Shown piece after piece: positions 1 through 8,229 of a stretch of 64,000 nt of DNA (position 1 is its first letter; each line of letters starts with the position of its first letter). The position numbers and the translations under genes are program-made. The notes under the pieces were generated by a model that saw nothing but the letters and a program-made list of their open reading frames with translations, was not told where the DNA came from and searched no databases. The stretch lies in NCBI RefSeq assembly GCF_003987335.1, contig NZ_PIPK01000006.1, positions 118,282-182,281 of the forward strand, read 5' to 3'. Source of the DNA: Aliidiomarina maris (lineage in GTDB: Bacteria > Pseudomonadota > Gammaproteobacteria > Enterobacterales > Alteromonadaceae).

Positions 1-133
1 AATTTCGCCACTGCTGGTACTCCAAGAGCGGTGCCAGCTCCCTGGCTGACCAGAACTCATTGCCGTGTTCATCCTCTCTTCGGATGCCTTCAAAACTCTC
101 GTGGTGAGTATTGGTCGACGGCGCATCAGCCAT
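1..133 (-). CDS. dinD: DinD-like DNA-damage-inducible protein, N-terminal part (runs off the window)
   Basis: Reading leftwards from the ATG at 131-133, the frame stays open to the window edge (44 residues). It carries HHESFEGIRRED followed by WSARELAPLLEYQQW, which matches the start of the DinD family (E. coli DinD begins similarly, with a WSARQL.KLLGY motif). DinD proteins are SOS-associated and are often found inside type I restriction operons between hsdS and hsdR. Here the start overlaps the last 8 bp of the upstream hsdS, so the two are probably translationally coupled. An hsdR would be expected further left, outside the window. Family call fairly sure; function only inferred. Confidence 0.7.
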   Translation of the reverse strand, partial: MADAPSTNTHHESFEGIRREDEHGNEFWSARELAPLLEYQQWRN

Positions 134-1475
134 GGGCAACCTCCCTTTGCTCAGTGGTAGTGGGTATGCAAAAGTCCCGCACGTCGATTTTTCCAGTGAC
201 GGCGTTGGTGATCAGGGCGGCGCGGTATTCTTGCAACCGTTCAATTATCTCTAATACTTTCTTACTTTGTCTTGATGACTTTTTTTCCGCCTCTAATAAA
301 TAATTAGAGATCGTAACTTGTTCATCGTATGAGGGAACTGTGAACGGTAGACTCTTTGTTTCGTCTTGATTGATGATCGGTAGGGTTGTGTATTTGCCAC
401 ATTTGACAATGAAGTCTCGGATTGCGCGCAAGAAATATACAGCGAACAGATGGTGTAACTTTTCATTGCAATGAATGCAGTTAATTTGTTGGTTACATGA
501 TGCCGGACTCTTAGCAATAGCCACTTTTCCTATTGTTGCACCAATCCCTACTTGCATGACTGTATCGGATGGGAAGGTTCTAACGGCCTCCACTCCCTCT
601 TGTGATAACTTATTTCCAGCTGATTTAAGAAAAACTCCATCAGTGAAATCCCCAGGCTTATACCAAGGCAAGCCTTCGTCATCAAAATGCAGCTCGTTTA
701 CCCCAGTAGGAGTCGTTCCAGTTTTGACGTAATGGCTAAGTCTCCGTAAGGGAAGACACTGCCAGTGCGAAGGAATCTCCCCCAACCAATTAACACCCGA
801 ATCCTTCATCGGCACCGAGGGATCAAGCCCTTTGGTGACCGCCTGACTAATTAACGCTGTTCGTTGCTCGACCAGCTTGTCCAAAAGAGCCTGCTTTTTG
901 GCAATCAGTTCGTCGATTTGAGCAACTTTGTAGTCGAGAAACTCAACTATTGTCAGCTGTTCGTGTTTTGGTGGAATGCCAGTAATCAGATTCTTTATAA
1001 AATCCTCTGGTACCCGTTTCTGACCTCCAGCGCCATACATTTCTGACTCACCTAGATCTCTGAACCAGTCTGAAATCGTCAAGTAAAACAGAAAGTCCGG
1101 ATCTAGCAGTTCCAGATCGACTCGGAGAACATGGAGTTCTGTCGTTCCAAAAGCGCACCCGTTTGTCAGTCCCTTGGCAATAGCCCCCTTTCCATTCTCG
1201 AAGCAGGGAGTGATTTTCGCGACAACTACATCGTTGTCACAAAAATAGGTATAACCGCTGCCGATCTGCGCCAGCTCCTTGTCTTCATCTAGTCGAATAC
1301 CTCCATACTCTCCGACAGCATCCATAGGAATGAATGAAACAAGTTCTGAATCGGATAGGGTGATCTCATTCTTGCTGGGATTCAGCGTCACCGCAAAACG
1401 TAAGCGCATAGCCTTCCAGTGTTTTGGAAACCCACTATCATCGTATGCAGGGTAGGGGGAGTACCGACTCATCAA
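126..1475 (-). CDS. hsdS: Type I restriction-modification specificity subunit HsdS
   Basis: 449 residues. The specificity subunit selects the DNA target for methylation and cleavage. Two target-recognition halves are visible. The first half ends in the conserved coiled segment with IVEFLDYKVAQIDELIAKK, and the second half opens with SGVNWLGEIPSHW, echoing the first half's DSGFPKHW. This is the usual duplicated HsdS layout, and the length is normal. The start codon overlaps the hsdM stop (ATGA) and the end overlaps the dinD-like start, so the order hsdM-hsdS-dinD reads as one operon on the minus strand. Specificity cannot be predicted by eye. Confidence 0.93.
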   Translation of the reverse strand: MMSRYSPYPAYDDSGFPKHWKAMRLRFAVTLNPSKNEITLSDSELVSFIPMDAVGEYGGIRLDEDKELAQIGSGYTYFCDNDVVVAKITPCFENGKGAIAKGLTNGCAFGTTELHVLRVDLELLDPDFLFYLTISDWFRDLGESEMYGAGGQKRVPEDFIKNLITGIPPKHEQLTIVEFLDYKVAQIDELIAKKQALLDKLVEQRTALISQAVTKGLDPSVPMKDSGVNWLGEIPSHWQCLPLRRLSHYVKTGTTPTGVNELHFDDEGLPWYKPGDFTDGVFLKSAGNKLSQEGVEAVRTFPSDTVMQVGIGATIGKVAIAKSPASCNQQINCIHCNEKLHHLFAVYFLRAIRDFIVKCGKYTTLPIINQDETKSLPFTVPSYDEQVTISNYLLEAEKKSSRQSKKVLEIIERLQEYRAALITNAVTGKIDVRDFCIPTTTEQREVAHG

Positions 1476-3742
1476 ACCACCTCTGCCAACATAGCGACGA
1501 TTTCCTTTTCCAACTGACTAATTTCGCCAGCGATCTCTTCCAACGGGCGTGGTGGCTCGTATACGTAAAAATGGCGATTCAACGGAATCTCGTAACCAAC
1601 CTTGGTTTTGCTGTGATCAATCCAGGCGTCGGGCACATGCGGCAACACCTCAGCGGCCAAATAGGCCTCGCAATGGTCCTTTACCAACGCAAGCAGTTTG
1701 TCATGGCCGGTTTCGTTGTCGTATTTCAGCGGCAAGGGCAGGCTGATATCAGCGGGCAACACCACGTTCTCGGTATCGCGCAACTCCGGATCTGGCTCTG
1801 GGTTGCCCTTCTTGTCACGGCAAATGTCGGCCTCTGGGTCTCGCTCTGACAGCGCCGCCAATATCGCCTTCTTCACCGGAGCACCTACCTTGAGGTCGGC
1901 CTTCTTCAAAGCCTTATTCAGCTCTTTATTCAGTAGCGCTTCGAATTCATCCCGGTTCTGATAAAGGATGTTGCCATCCAGCTCTTCTAGCAGGTCTATT
2001 ATGGCAGCCTGAGACTGTTTACCCGCCTCAATTTCCGCCTGATAGGCCGCTTGGTCCTTACGCTTTTTACTGGTAGCCAGGTTGGCAAACGCCCGTTGCT
2101 CGTCCAGGCGAGCAGCCCTCTGTGGGCTGGCCTGGAAATTCAGCCTTAGAGGGCGTTCCACTGTGATTTTCAGGTAGCCAAACTCGTGGTTATCAAAGAT
2201 CTTGCTGACGGTACGGGTTTCGGTTCCTGTCGGTCTTGATGATCCTTTGGTATGTACCGGTGCTACGGAAGTCGCCTCATGCTGATGTTCGGCGTAGAGG
2301 CGAACCAGTTCGCGGATATGCTCCTCAGCCAACTCATTTCGCTTGTTACCCAGGCTTTTGTCCATCTTCTTGTAATGGCGGGTGCCGTCGATCAGCTGCA
2401 CTTTGCCTCGGCGGTGTTCCGGCTTGCGGTTACTGACAATCCAGACGTAGGTGTAGATGCCAGTGTTGTAGAACATCTGGTCTGGCAGGGCCACGATGGC
2501 GTCGAGCAGGTCGTTTTCGATAATCCAACGCCGAATATTGCTCTCACCGCTACCGGCATCACCGGTGAATAACGGGGAGCCGTTGAAAACCACGGCAATC
2601 TTCGATCCGTCACCACCCTCATTGATACCATCCACCAGTTTCGGCGGGTTGTGCATCTTGGAAATCATGTGTTGCAGGAAAAGCAGCGAGCCATCATTGA
2701 TTCGGGGCAGACCGGCACCAAAGCGCCCGGAAAAGCCCTGGTCGTCGTACTCCTCACGGACGAAATCTTCTTCCGGCTTCCATTCAACCCCAAAAGGCGG
2801 GTTGGAAAGCATGTAGTGGAATTTCTTCTCCTGGTGGCCATCGTGAGGTACGAAGCCGTTGTTTTTGTTCTTAGCGTCTTTCACGCCCAGCGTGTCCCCA
2901 TAGATGAGGTTGTCGATGGGCTCATCTTTGATCAGGAGGTCTGAGCAACAAATGGCGTAGGATTCCGGATTGTACTCCTGACCGAACAGCTCGATGTGGG
3001 CATCGGGGTTCAATCCTTCATGGGTACCGTCACCGCAAATGTACTTTTCAGCTTCCGAGAGCATGCCACCGGTACCGGCTGTGGGGTCGTAGATACTCCG
3101 GTAAATGCCTGGGGCAAAGATGCCTTCTTCATCGGTAAACAACAACTGCACCATCAACCGGATGACTTCACGGGGAGTAAAGTGGTCCCCAGCCTCTTCA
3201 TTGGCCTGTTCATTAAACTTTCTGACCAGCTCTTCAAACAGATAGCCCATCTGTAGGTTGCTGAGGGTCTTGGGCGAGAGGTCAATCTCGTTGCTACAGA
3301 ACTCTTTGAGAATCAGGAAAAGGCGGTTGGCTTCATCCAGCTTGGCGATTTCCGCCTCGAAATCGAACTTATCAAAGATGTCCCGAGCGCGGGGTGAGAA
3401 ACCCTGGATGTAGGCAATCATGTTGCCCGCAATGTTCGGCGGATCAGCCAGTAGCTTATCGAAGGTAAAGCCGCTGGTATTGAACAGTTCCTGTTTGCGG
3501 CCACTGGTGGCAATGCGTGAAAGCGCCTTTTCCAGTGCAGGGCCGGTTATGCCGCGGGCTTCCAGGCGTTCCTTCTCAGCCAGTACCTTTTTCTGGTTTT
3601 CCGCCAATACCAGGTCAAACCGACGCAGGACGATCATTGGTAGCATTACCCGCCGGTACTGGGGTGGCCGATACGGGCCTCGCAGCTTGTTAGCGATGTT
3701 CCAGATGAAGCCGACAAGGTTTTGATGATGGTTTTGTTGCAT
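1472..3742 (-). CDS. hsdM: Type I restriction-modification N6-adenine methyltransferase HsdM
   Basis: 756 residues. This is the modification subunit, which methylates adenine in the site chosen by HsdS. The N-terminal 150 residues resemble the HsdM_N helical domain. SAM-binding motif I is DPTAGTGGML at residues 219-228 and the catalytic NPPF motif is at 314-317, followed by GVEW. The long C-terminal part (about residues 480-756) exceeds the roughly 500-residue HsdM of the second RM locus in this window and fits the longer HsdM subclass. It begins 28 bp after the WYL regulator stop and overlaps hsdS by 4 bp. Confidence 0.95.
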   Translation of the reverse strand: MQQNHHQNLVGFIWNIANKLRGPYRPPQYRRVMLPMIVLRRFDLVLAENQKKVLAEKERLEARGITGPALEKALSRIATSGRKQELFNTSGFTFDKLLADPPNIAGNMIAYIQGFSPRARDIFDKFDFEAEIAKLDEANRLFLILKEFCSNEIDLSPKTLSNLQMGYLFEELVRKFNEQANEEAGDHFTPREVIRLMVQLLFTDEEGIFAPGIYRSIYDPTAGTGGMLSEAEKYICGDGTHEGLNPDAHIELFGQEYNPESYAICCSDLLIKDEPIDNLIYGDTLGVKDAKNKNNGFVPHDGHQEKKFHYMLSNPPFGVEWKPEEDFVREEYDDQGFSGRFGAGLPRINDGSLLFLQHMISKMHNPPKLVDGINEGGDGSKIAVVFNGSPLFTGDAGSGESNIRRWIIENDLLDAIVALPDQMFYNTGIYTYVWIVSNRKPEHRRGKVQLIDGTRHYKKMDKSLGNKRNELAEEHIRELVRLYAEHQHEATSVAPVHTKGSSRPTGTETRTVSKIFDNHEFGYLKITVERPLRLNFQASPQRAARLDEQRAFANLATSKKRKDQAAYQAEIEAGKQSQAAIIDLLEELDGNILYQNRDEFEALLNKELNKALKKADLKVGAPVKKAILAALSERDPEADICRDKKGNPEPDPELRDTENVVLPADISLPLPLKYDNETGHDKLLALVKDHCEAYLAAEVLPHVPDAWIDHSKTKVGYEIPLNRHFYVYEPPRPLEEIAGEISQLEKEIVAMLAEVV

Positions 3743-3769
3743 GCTGTTCTCGCTATTTAATATCTGTTG

Positions 3770-4711
3770 TTAACTACTTGGCGCTGCCTCGTCACCGGTG
3801 CCGGCATAGCCAGGTGCCAGGACAGCGTTAGTGCAGTGTTCAAGAATGTTGTGGTTACGCAGCCACAGGTGATATTCCTGCTCTGGCAACCGATGATCGG
3901 GGCTACAGTCCACGTTCCAATGGCGTAGCAGGTAGCCAGCGCGAGCGGCACGGATGCTGAGCTGTCGGACCGGCTGGTTGTTCTGCCGGGACATATTAAA
4001 ATCCAGCGCAATAGCCTCCGGATGACTGTGGCACGGGTGCGGGATGAGCTCTAAGGTCAGTTGCTCATTCCATTCGGCATCCGACGTTTGATGTTCCTGC
4101 TCTGCGATATCCGTTCTGTCGATAGGCTTTTCACAGATATGGGCGCTGGTGATGCGATTGCAGACAAAATCTCGGAATGCACCGCGTTTTCGGCAGTAGC
4201 CGCGCATGTGCCAACGCTGGCCGTTGTTGACGATGCTGTGCGGCACAACCACACGCTCGCTAGCGCCTGAACTGAGGGACTGGTAGGTCATCCGCACAGC
4301 CTGTTGTTGGCTTATTGCCCGGCTCACTGTCGCCAGCACATCCTGTGGTGGCGTGATCAAATCTGGTGCATCCTCACAGAAACCAGACTGGCCAGGAGTC
4401 ACCGATAGCCCATCGCCAAAGCCGTGAGCCAGGGTTTTCAAGGCGGCATGGGGCTCATGGTGGAACAGAGGCTGATAGTTGTCGGTACGGTAGTAGCGCT
4501 TGTTTTCGTGACGGAGGATCAGGTTCTCGTGGGCTAGCTCACGGTAGAGAGTGAAGTCCCGGGTGCTGGAGGCGACTGCGGTGCCGAAGTGCGCCATTAG
4601 CTCACTTCGGCCCACTGAGCCATGGTATTGCAGGCAAAAATCAATGAACGCCAAGCGCTCGCGCTGGGCGTGTGAGTGATTTTCGAGCTTTAAGGCGGCG
4701 TTTCCCGGCAC
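3770..4711 (-). CDS. WYL-domain transcriptional regulator (BrxR/CapW-like)
   Basis: 313 residues. The N-terminal winged helix-turn-helix (about residues 15-85) holds RERLAFIDFCLQYHGSVGRSEL. A WYL-type domain follows around residues 130-200 (VRMTYQSLSSG, VVPHSIVNNGQRWHMRGYC, FRDFVCNRI), then a C-terminal extension. Size and layout match the BrxR/CapW regulators that repress phage-defence operons. The start is a GTG at 4709-4711 with AAGGTG 6 nt upstream. It lies first in the operon before hsdM-hsdS-dinD. A perfect 20-bp palindrome lies 83 bp upstream of the start codon and is a plausible autoregulatory operator. The regulatory role is inferred from family and position. Confidence 0.85.
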   Translation of the reverse strand: MPGNAALKLENHSHAQRERLAFIDFCLQYHGSVGRSELMAHFGTAVASSTRDFTLYRELAHENLILRHENKRYYRTDNYQPLFHHEPHAALKTLAHGFGDGLSVTPGQSGFCEDAPDLITPPQDVLATVSRAISQQQAVRMTYQSLSSGASERVVVPHSIVNNGQRWHMRGYCRKRGAFRDFVCNRITSAHICEKPIDRTDIAEQEHQTSDAEWNEQLTLELIPHPCHSHPEAIALDFNMSRQNNQPVRQLSIRAARAGYLLRHWNVDCSPDHRLPEQEYHLWLRNHNILEHCTNAVLAPGYAGTGDEAAPSS

Positions 4712-4794
4712 GTTCGCACCTTTTTTGACTAAATATGGTTAGCCACCTTATTACACAAACCTACATCATGCAATCATTTTGATTTGTCCTATAG

Positions 4795-4814
4795 AACTTT
4801 CACATGTGAAAGTT
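4795..4814. promoter_or_regulatory. Perfect 20-bp palindrome, candidate operator of the WYL regulator
   Basis: AACTTTCACATGTGAAAGTT is a perfect inverted repeat with no loop, which suits a dimeric regulator better than a terminator. It lies upstream of the WYL-hsdMS-dinD operon and downstream of the mobI-like gene, which is read in the same direction. Dimeric WYL regulators of the BrxR type bind inverted repeats in their own promoters. Assignment to this regulator is inferred. Confidence 0.6.
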
Positions 4815-4849
4815 TTGGCTCCTTTCCAGATGGAAAATGGTTGCGTAAA

Positions 4850-4869
4850 GCCCGCCGGAAGGGACGGGC
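4850..4869 (-). terminator. Weak GC hairpin after the mobI-like gene
   Basis: GCCCG and CGGGC arms are separated by 10 nt. On the minus strand the hairpin follows the mobI-like stop by about 20 nt and is trailed by TTTACGC, so the U-run is poor. On the plus strand a run of six T lies about 10 nt further on. It is a possible terminator separating the mobI-like gene from the restriction operon. Confidence 0.35.
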
Positions 4870-4885
4870 CTGAACGGTTTTTTGT

Positions 4886-5458
4886 TTAGGATTCTGGGAG
4901 CTGAAGGCCATCGAAGTGCGCCTCCAAGCTGTCCAACTGCTTAAGGTTTGCCCTGACGAGACGGCGCATGTGAGTTAGGTTTGCATTCATGATACGCACT
5001 ATCTCAAATCCGGCTTCTGTCTCTTCAATGATGGGCCTTTCCCAGTCGTGAGCGCGGTTAAATGCGGGTTTTGAGTACCGGTGTTTCAGGGCTCGGCGGA
5101 TGTGTTCACTGAAAACCGCATGCCCCTTACCGTTTTTCACTCTTACGAAGGTGTTGTAATACCAATGCATTTCCAAGCTACCGTACAGCATTCTCACCCG
5201 GCAGCCGTGATGGCCAGGGTAGCCTCTCGTTTCATTGGTTCGATGAGCCTCATTATGCGCCCAGAAATGGTCCGACAGCCGCTGAGCGAGATAGCGTAGG
5301 CGCGCTCGCTCCATATCCAGGCTTTTGGATAGCGATTGCAGATACTGTCTGCATTGATCAAGCGCCATTCGGCGCCCCTGGTGATGGTCAAACTCCCCGG
5401 CGCGTGCCACCTCATGCCACTTATCGGTGATTTCCTGAATGGTTTTGGGTTTGCTCAT
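4886..5458 (-). CDS. MobI-like conjugative transfer protein
   Basis: 190 residues from the ATG at 5456-5458, chosen because AGGAGA lies 7 nt upstream (the next ATG, at 5464, is only 1 nt from it). The central stretch SLEMHWYYNTFVRVKNGKG, then VFSEHIRRALKHRYS and FNRAHDWERPIIEETEAGF, resembles the MobI(A/C) family of SXT/R391-type integrative elements and IncA/C plasmids, where MobI is needed at oriT. The N-terminal 80 residues are less conserved. Its neighbours (resolvase, small membrane proteins) also look like mobile-element genes. The family call rests on motif memory only and is moderate. Confidence 0.5.
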   Translation of the reverse strand: MSKPKTIQEITDKWHEVARAGEFDHHQGRRMALDQCRQYLQSLSKSLDMERARLRYLAQRLSDHFWAHNEAHRTNETRGYPGHHGCRVRMLYGSLEMHWYYNTFVRVKNGKGHAVFSEHIRRALKHRYSKPAFNRAHDWERPIIEETEAGFEIVRIMNANLTHMRRLVRANLKQLDSLEAHFDGLQLPES

Positions 5459-5499
5459 TAGCATTCTCCTGTTGGTTGATATTCAAGAGAAATGCTAAT

Positions 5500-5575
5500 G
5501 GCCGCAGAGACAAACCCACGGGTCTGTAATTTGCCAATTTGGGCAAAAGTAGCCGTTTACCCCCAGATTATCTGG
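5500..5575. other. Cluster of inverted repeats upstream of the mobI-like gene (oriT candidate)
   Basis: Two short symmetric elements lie within about 45 bp. TTTGCC and GGCAAA arms at 5530-5547 flank a 6-nt loop. CCAGATTATCTGG at 5563-5575 is a perfect palindrome around one central base and overlaps the stop of the small membrane protein. In SXT-type elements oriT lies beside mobI, so this gap is the natural place to look. No nick-site sequence is recognised; purely inference. Confidence 0.25.
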
Positions 5576-5723
5576 AATTTTTATCGACCTGGCGGCGTGC
5601 TTTAAACTTCCGGTTGAGAAATGCTTCCAGCTTGTTAGCATTCAGGTATGTGATGCCGCAGATCGCCAGGATAACGGCGACAAAGCCGAGGAAAGCAATG
5701 AGTGTGACGGACATATCGATCAT
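5568..5723 (-). CDS. Small single-pass membrane protein
   Basis: 51 residues from the ATG at 5721-5723, with AGGAG 7 nt upstream, the same arrangement as the mobI-like gene downstream. One hydrophobic helix (VTLIAFLGFVAVILAICGI, about residues 5-23) is followed by a basic cytoplasmic tail (NRKFKARRQ). A longer frame exists upstream, but the ribosome-binding site supports this start. No family recognised. It sits between the resolvase and mobI-like genes on the same strand, so it is probably a mobile-element accessory gene. Confidence 0.55.
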   Translation of the reverse strand: MIDMSVTLIAFLGFVAVILAICGITYLNANKLEAFLNRKFKARRQVDKNSR

Positions 5724-5764
5724 GTGAGTTCTCCTGTTTTCGTACTTTGAGTGCAAAATGCAGC

Positions 5765-6394
5765 CTATGCTGCATCTGACTGCTTTTGTTCCTTTGCGAC
5801 AGAGGCAATCAGATGGCGCGAACAACCCAGGATGTCCTGGATTTCGCTATAGCTATGACCGGTGCGCAGTAAACTGGCGATGTGTTGTCGCCTCTTCAGG
5901 TCAGGTTGGCGCCCCTGATACTTACCCTCGCTGCGGGCCTTGTTGATCCCCTGGTTCTGGCGTCGACGCCTATCCTCGTAATCTTTGCGAGCTACCGCTG
6001 CCAACATGTCGAGCATCATGCTGTTGACCGCCTGCAGAATAGATTCGGTAAAGCCGGTGTCGTCTTTTTTGTCCAGTGCCAGCCAACTCGTTGGTAACTC
6101 CGGCGAGACAACCGCCAACCGTTTGGCGGCCAACTTCTGCTTCAGCGTATCCCAATCCTGCTGTTTCAGGCGGGCAAGCCGGTCAATCTGCTCCACCAGT
6201 ACAATGTCACCTTCACCAGATTCGGCAATCAGTCGCATCAGTTCGGGGCGATGCAGTGTGGCACCGGAGACGTTCTCGGTATAAAAGGCAGCAATGCGCT
6301 GACCGTGTTGCTCGGCAAACTGAATTAGCGATGCTTTGGCCCGCTCGGCATTTTGTTCCTGGGTAGATGCTCTCAAATAGGCGCGTATAAACAT
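5765..6394 (-). CDS. Serine recombinase (resolvase/invertase)
   Basis: 209 residues. The N-terminal catalytic domain starts IRAYLRASTQEQ, with the nucleophile serine at residue 10 and the usual arginine at residue 8. DIVLVEQIDRLARL supplies the DRLxR motif. A DNA-binding helix-turn-helix closes the protein (HIASLLRTGHSYSEIQDILGC). The length is normal for a small Tn3/Pin-type resolvase, not a large serine integrase, so it more likely resolves dimers or cointegrates than integrates the island. GAGGAGGC precedes the ATG. Imperfect direct repeats just upstream (6408-6454) may be its res subsites. Confidence 0.9.
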   Translation of the reverse strand: MFIRAYLRASTQEQNAERAKASLIQFAEQHGQRIAAFYTENVSGATLHRPELMRLIAESGEGDIVLVEQIDRLARLKQQDWDTLKQKLAAKRLAVVSPELPTSWLALDKKDDTGFTESILQAVNSMMLDMLAAVARKDYEDRRRRQNQGINKARSEGKYQGRQPDLKRRQHIASLLRTGHSYSEIQDILGCSRHLIASVAKEQKQSDAA

Positions 6395-6407
6395 TAATGC
6401 CTCCTCA

Positions 6408-6454
6408 GTCTGTTATAAGTGGTTCCGCTTGGCCGGTCTGTTTTAAATGGTTCC
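6408..6454. repeat. Pair of 19-bp direct repeats upstream of the resolvase (res-site candidate)
   Basis: GTCTGTTATAAGTGGTTCC at 6408-6426 and GTCTGTTTTAAATGGTTCC at 6436-6454 match at 17 of 19 positions with a 28-bp period. A third TTGGTTCC lies about 30 bp further on. Small serine resolvases commonly act at repeated subsites just upstream of their own gene. The repeats could instead be transposon-end debris. Confidence 0.4.
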
Positions 6455-6514
6455 TTGTCATATTGAACGGCCTGAATCGTTGGTTCCTCTGATGTGTACC
6501 CATCAGGAACCACC

Positions 6515-6904
6515 TCAAGAGTCGAAAAACTCCCCGAACGGATCATCTTCCCGGAGGATCGGATTGACTCTGAAGTCATCGAACAGATCGCTAGTGTCTT
6601 GTTGACTCCCAGTGCCGGGGGTTGTCGTGCTGCTTGGACCGTTCTCTCCCCTACCACTGCCTCGACTAAACGACGCCATCTTTTTCTCAAATTCAGGAAA
6701 CGTTATTTCCCCATCGGGTCCCTTGGCGAAAACCGTCTTGTAAGCATCGACTGCGGCCATTGCGAAGCGAATGAGCAGTGCGGCCACCCAGAGCACGAAC
6801 AATAGATACCATGCGTAAAGCGCTGCATCGGTACCCCTTAAGGCGAGCTCCACAACGCCGATCCCGGCGAGCCCCACTGCTACTATTTTTGTCACCCTCA
6901 CCAT
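6515..6904 (-). CDS. Hypothetical two-helix membrane protein
   Basis: 129 residues. Two hydrophobic segments lie near the N terminus (IVAVGLAGIGVVELAL at 7-22 and WYLLFVLWVAALLIRFAMAAV at 32-52). A soluble tail follows, rich in Ser, Gly and Thr (about residues 80-103) and ending in acidic motifs (DDFRVNPILREDDPFGEFFD). The low-complexity linker suggests a tail that displays a short acidic peptide. No family recognised. It is followed by the resolvase region and preceded by the transglutaminase-like gene, all on the minus strand. Confidence 0.6.
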   Translation of the reverse strand: MVRVTKIVAVGLAGIGVVELALRGTDAALYAWYLLFVLWVAALLIRFAMAAVDAYKTVFAKGPDGEITFPEFEKKMASFSRGSGRGENGPSSTTTPGTGSQQDTSDLFDDFRVNPILREDDPFGEFFDS

Positions 6905-6974
6905 GGTTTCAGTCCCCGATAGCTCTTTACTTCGAAGCTACCAGAACCTGAGAAAATGCAAGTTTTGACCGGCG

Positions 6975-7388
6975 TCAGGCCGCTCTGGCTCGCCCGGCCA
7001 GCCATGGCAGTTTCACTTTGTTGTAGGCATCGTCCGTCATCACCCTCAAAACTTCCGCGTCCAGGTGTGGAACCACCAACGCAGTGCCTTGGTATCGAAC
7101 TCGCGGAAAGTTGCATGGCTGGAATACGCCATGAGGGAGGTCGTCCTCATCGCCCAGCCATTGTCTGAGCCGGAGATCGAAACACCAGCCCTGTTCGAGT
7201 TCGATCCAGCAATGGGGAGCGGTGGCTATTCGGCTCAGCCGGTCCTCTGCGTATCCGATACGACATTGATGGAAGATGCCTTGCTCGCTCAGGGCATTGC
7301 TGATCACAAAGGTCATGCAGTCGCTATCGATTTTGGCGTCTTCAAGCGGCAACAGAGCGAACTCAAGTTCATCATGCCAGTCACTCAT
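6975..7388 (-). CDS. Transglutaminase-like cysteine-protease-fold protein
   Basis: 137 residues. The spacing of a cysteine before a helix (DCMTFVISNALSEQGI, Cys24), a histidine strand (HCWIEL, His59) and an aspartate strand (WCFDLRLRQWLG) copies the Cys-His-Asp order of small transglutaminase/papain-like proteins. That resemblance is by pattern only. It overlaps the end of the upstream lipoprotein pseudogene by 8 bp, so both were probably one operon. The role is unknown; a cell-wall or protein-processing role in a mobile element would be speculation. Confidence 0.55.
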   Translation of the reverse strand: MSDWHDELEFALLPLEDAKIDSDCMTFVISNALSEQGIFHQCRIGYAEDRLSRIATAPHCWIELEQGWCFDLRLRQWLGDEDDLPHGVFQPCNFPRVRYQGTALVVPHLDAEVLRVMTDDAYNKVKLPWLAGRARAA

Positions 7389-8229
7389 GAACTGGCTCCT
7401 TGAACATCAGTCGCTGGCCCTGCTCGTAAAGCACAGGGTACGGCAGCGGTTCGCTATCCTGGATGACGGTGCCGGGAGGAAAATACATCAACATCCAGGA
7501 TGGTAAGGCACCACTGACCGTGCGATAGAACTCGTCCACAGGGAAGCTGAGTTGCTCACCTGATTGCCGGAAAACGAGGCGAGAATAATTCTCTGGATGA
7601 TTAGCCCCGATGTTGTAGCTTTCGGGCTCAGTACCTTCCACGTAGGCGGGAGACTTCCAACGATTCGGCGTCTTGATGTTGTAGGCAACCACACATTGAC
7701 CCACACCACATCCATACTCAGTGCTTTCAATCGACCAAAGCACCAGTGGATGGCCGTCTATCTCGGGCGTCTCCACGTTACTGAGTTTGGTGGCGCTCAA
7801 CGCCATATCATTGGCAGCTAATCGGATGGCCTGGTCCACCAGATCCACATACTGCTCATAGGCCTGAGCCTCCGAAGTGGCCATAGACGCTGGCATCCAT
7901 CCCATCAGGCTTGGTCTCGCCGACGGATTGTCTGGAGTCATCATGATGTCAGTAGCGTTGAACAAAAACGTCTGGCTACCTGAGAGATGTCGAAGCGGTG
8001 CATCGAATGAAGTCGCCAGGCTGGCGAGATCCAGTAATGGCACCAACATGCCCTTACTGTAGGAGCGAGAGCCATCCCCAGAATCACGCAAGTCCATATC
8101 GTAGATGCCACCGGCTCTCGCCAGGTTTAAAGCCCGAGACTCTTCCTGATTGTAAGCTCATGGGGTGGCCGCGCAGCCAGCCAGGGCAGCGGCCAATATT
8201 GCCGTAGTTAAGGGTGCTAATCTTTTCAT
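7381..8229 (-). pseudogene. Lipoprotein gene interrupted by an in-frame TGA at codon 24
   Basis: From the ATG at 8227-8229 (AGGAGG just upstream) the frame encodes MKRLAPLTTAILAAALAGCA, a textbook lipoprotein signal with a LAGC lipobox. It then meets TGA at 8158-8160 and continues in the same frame, without any shift, for 259 more codons to 7381. The downstream open part starts only at an internal ATG. The soluble domain has conserved-looking stretches (TEYGCGVGQCVVAY, SFPVDEFYRTVSGALPSW) but no recognised family. Either it is a recent nonsense mutation, a readthrough codon, or a sequencing error. Without the signal, the product would not be exported. Confidence 0.75.
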
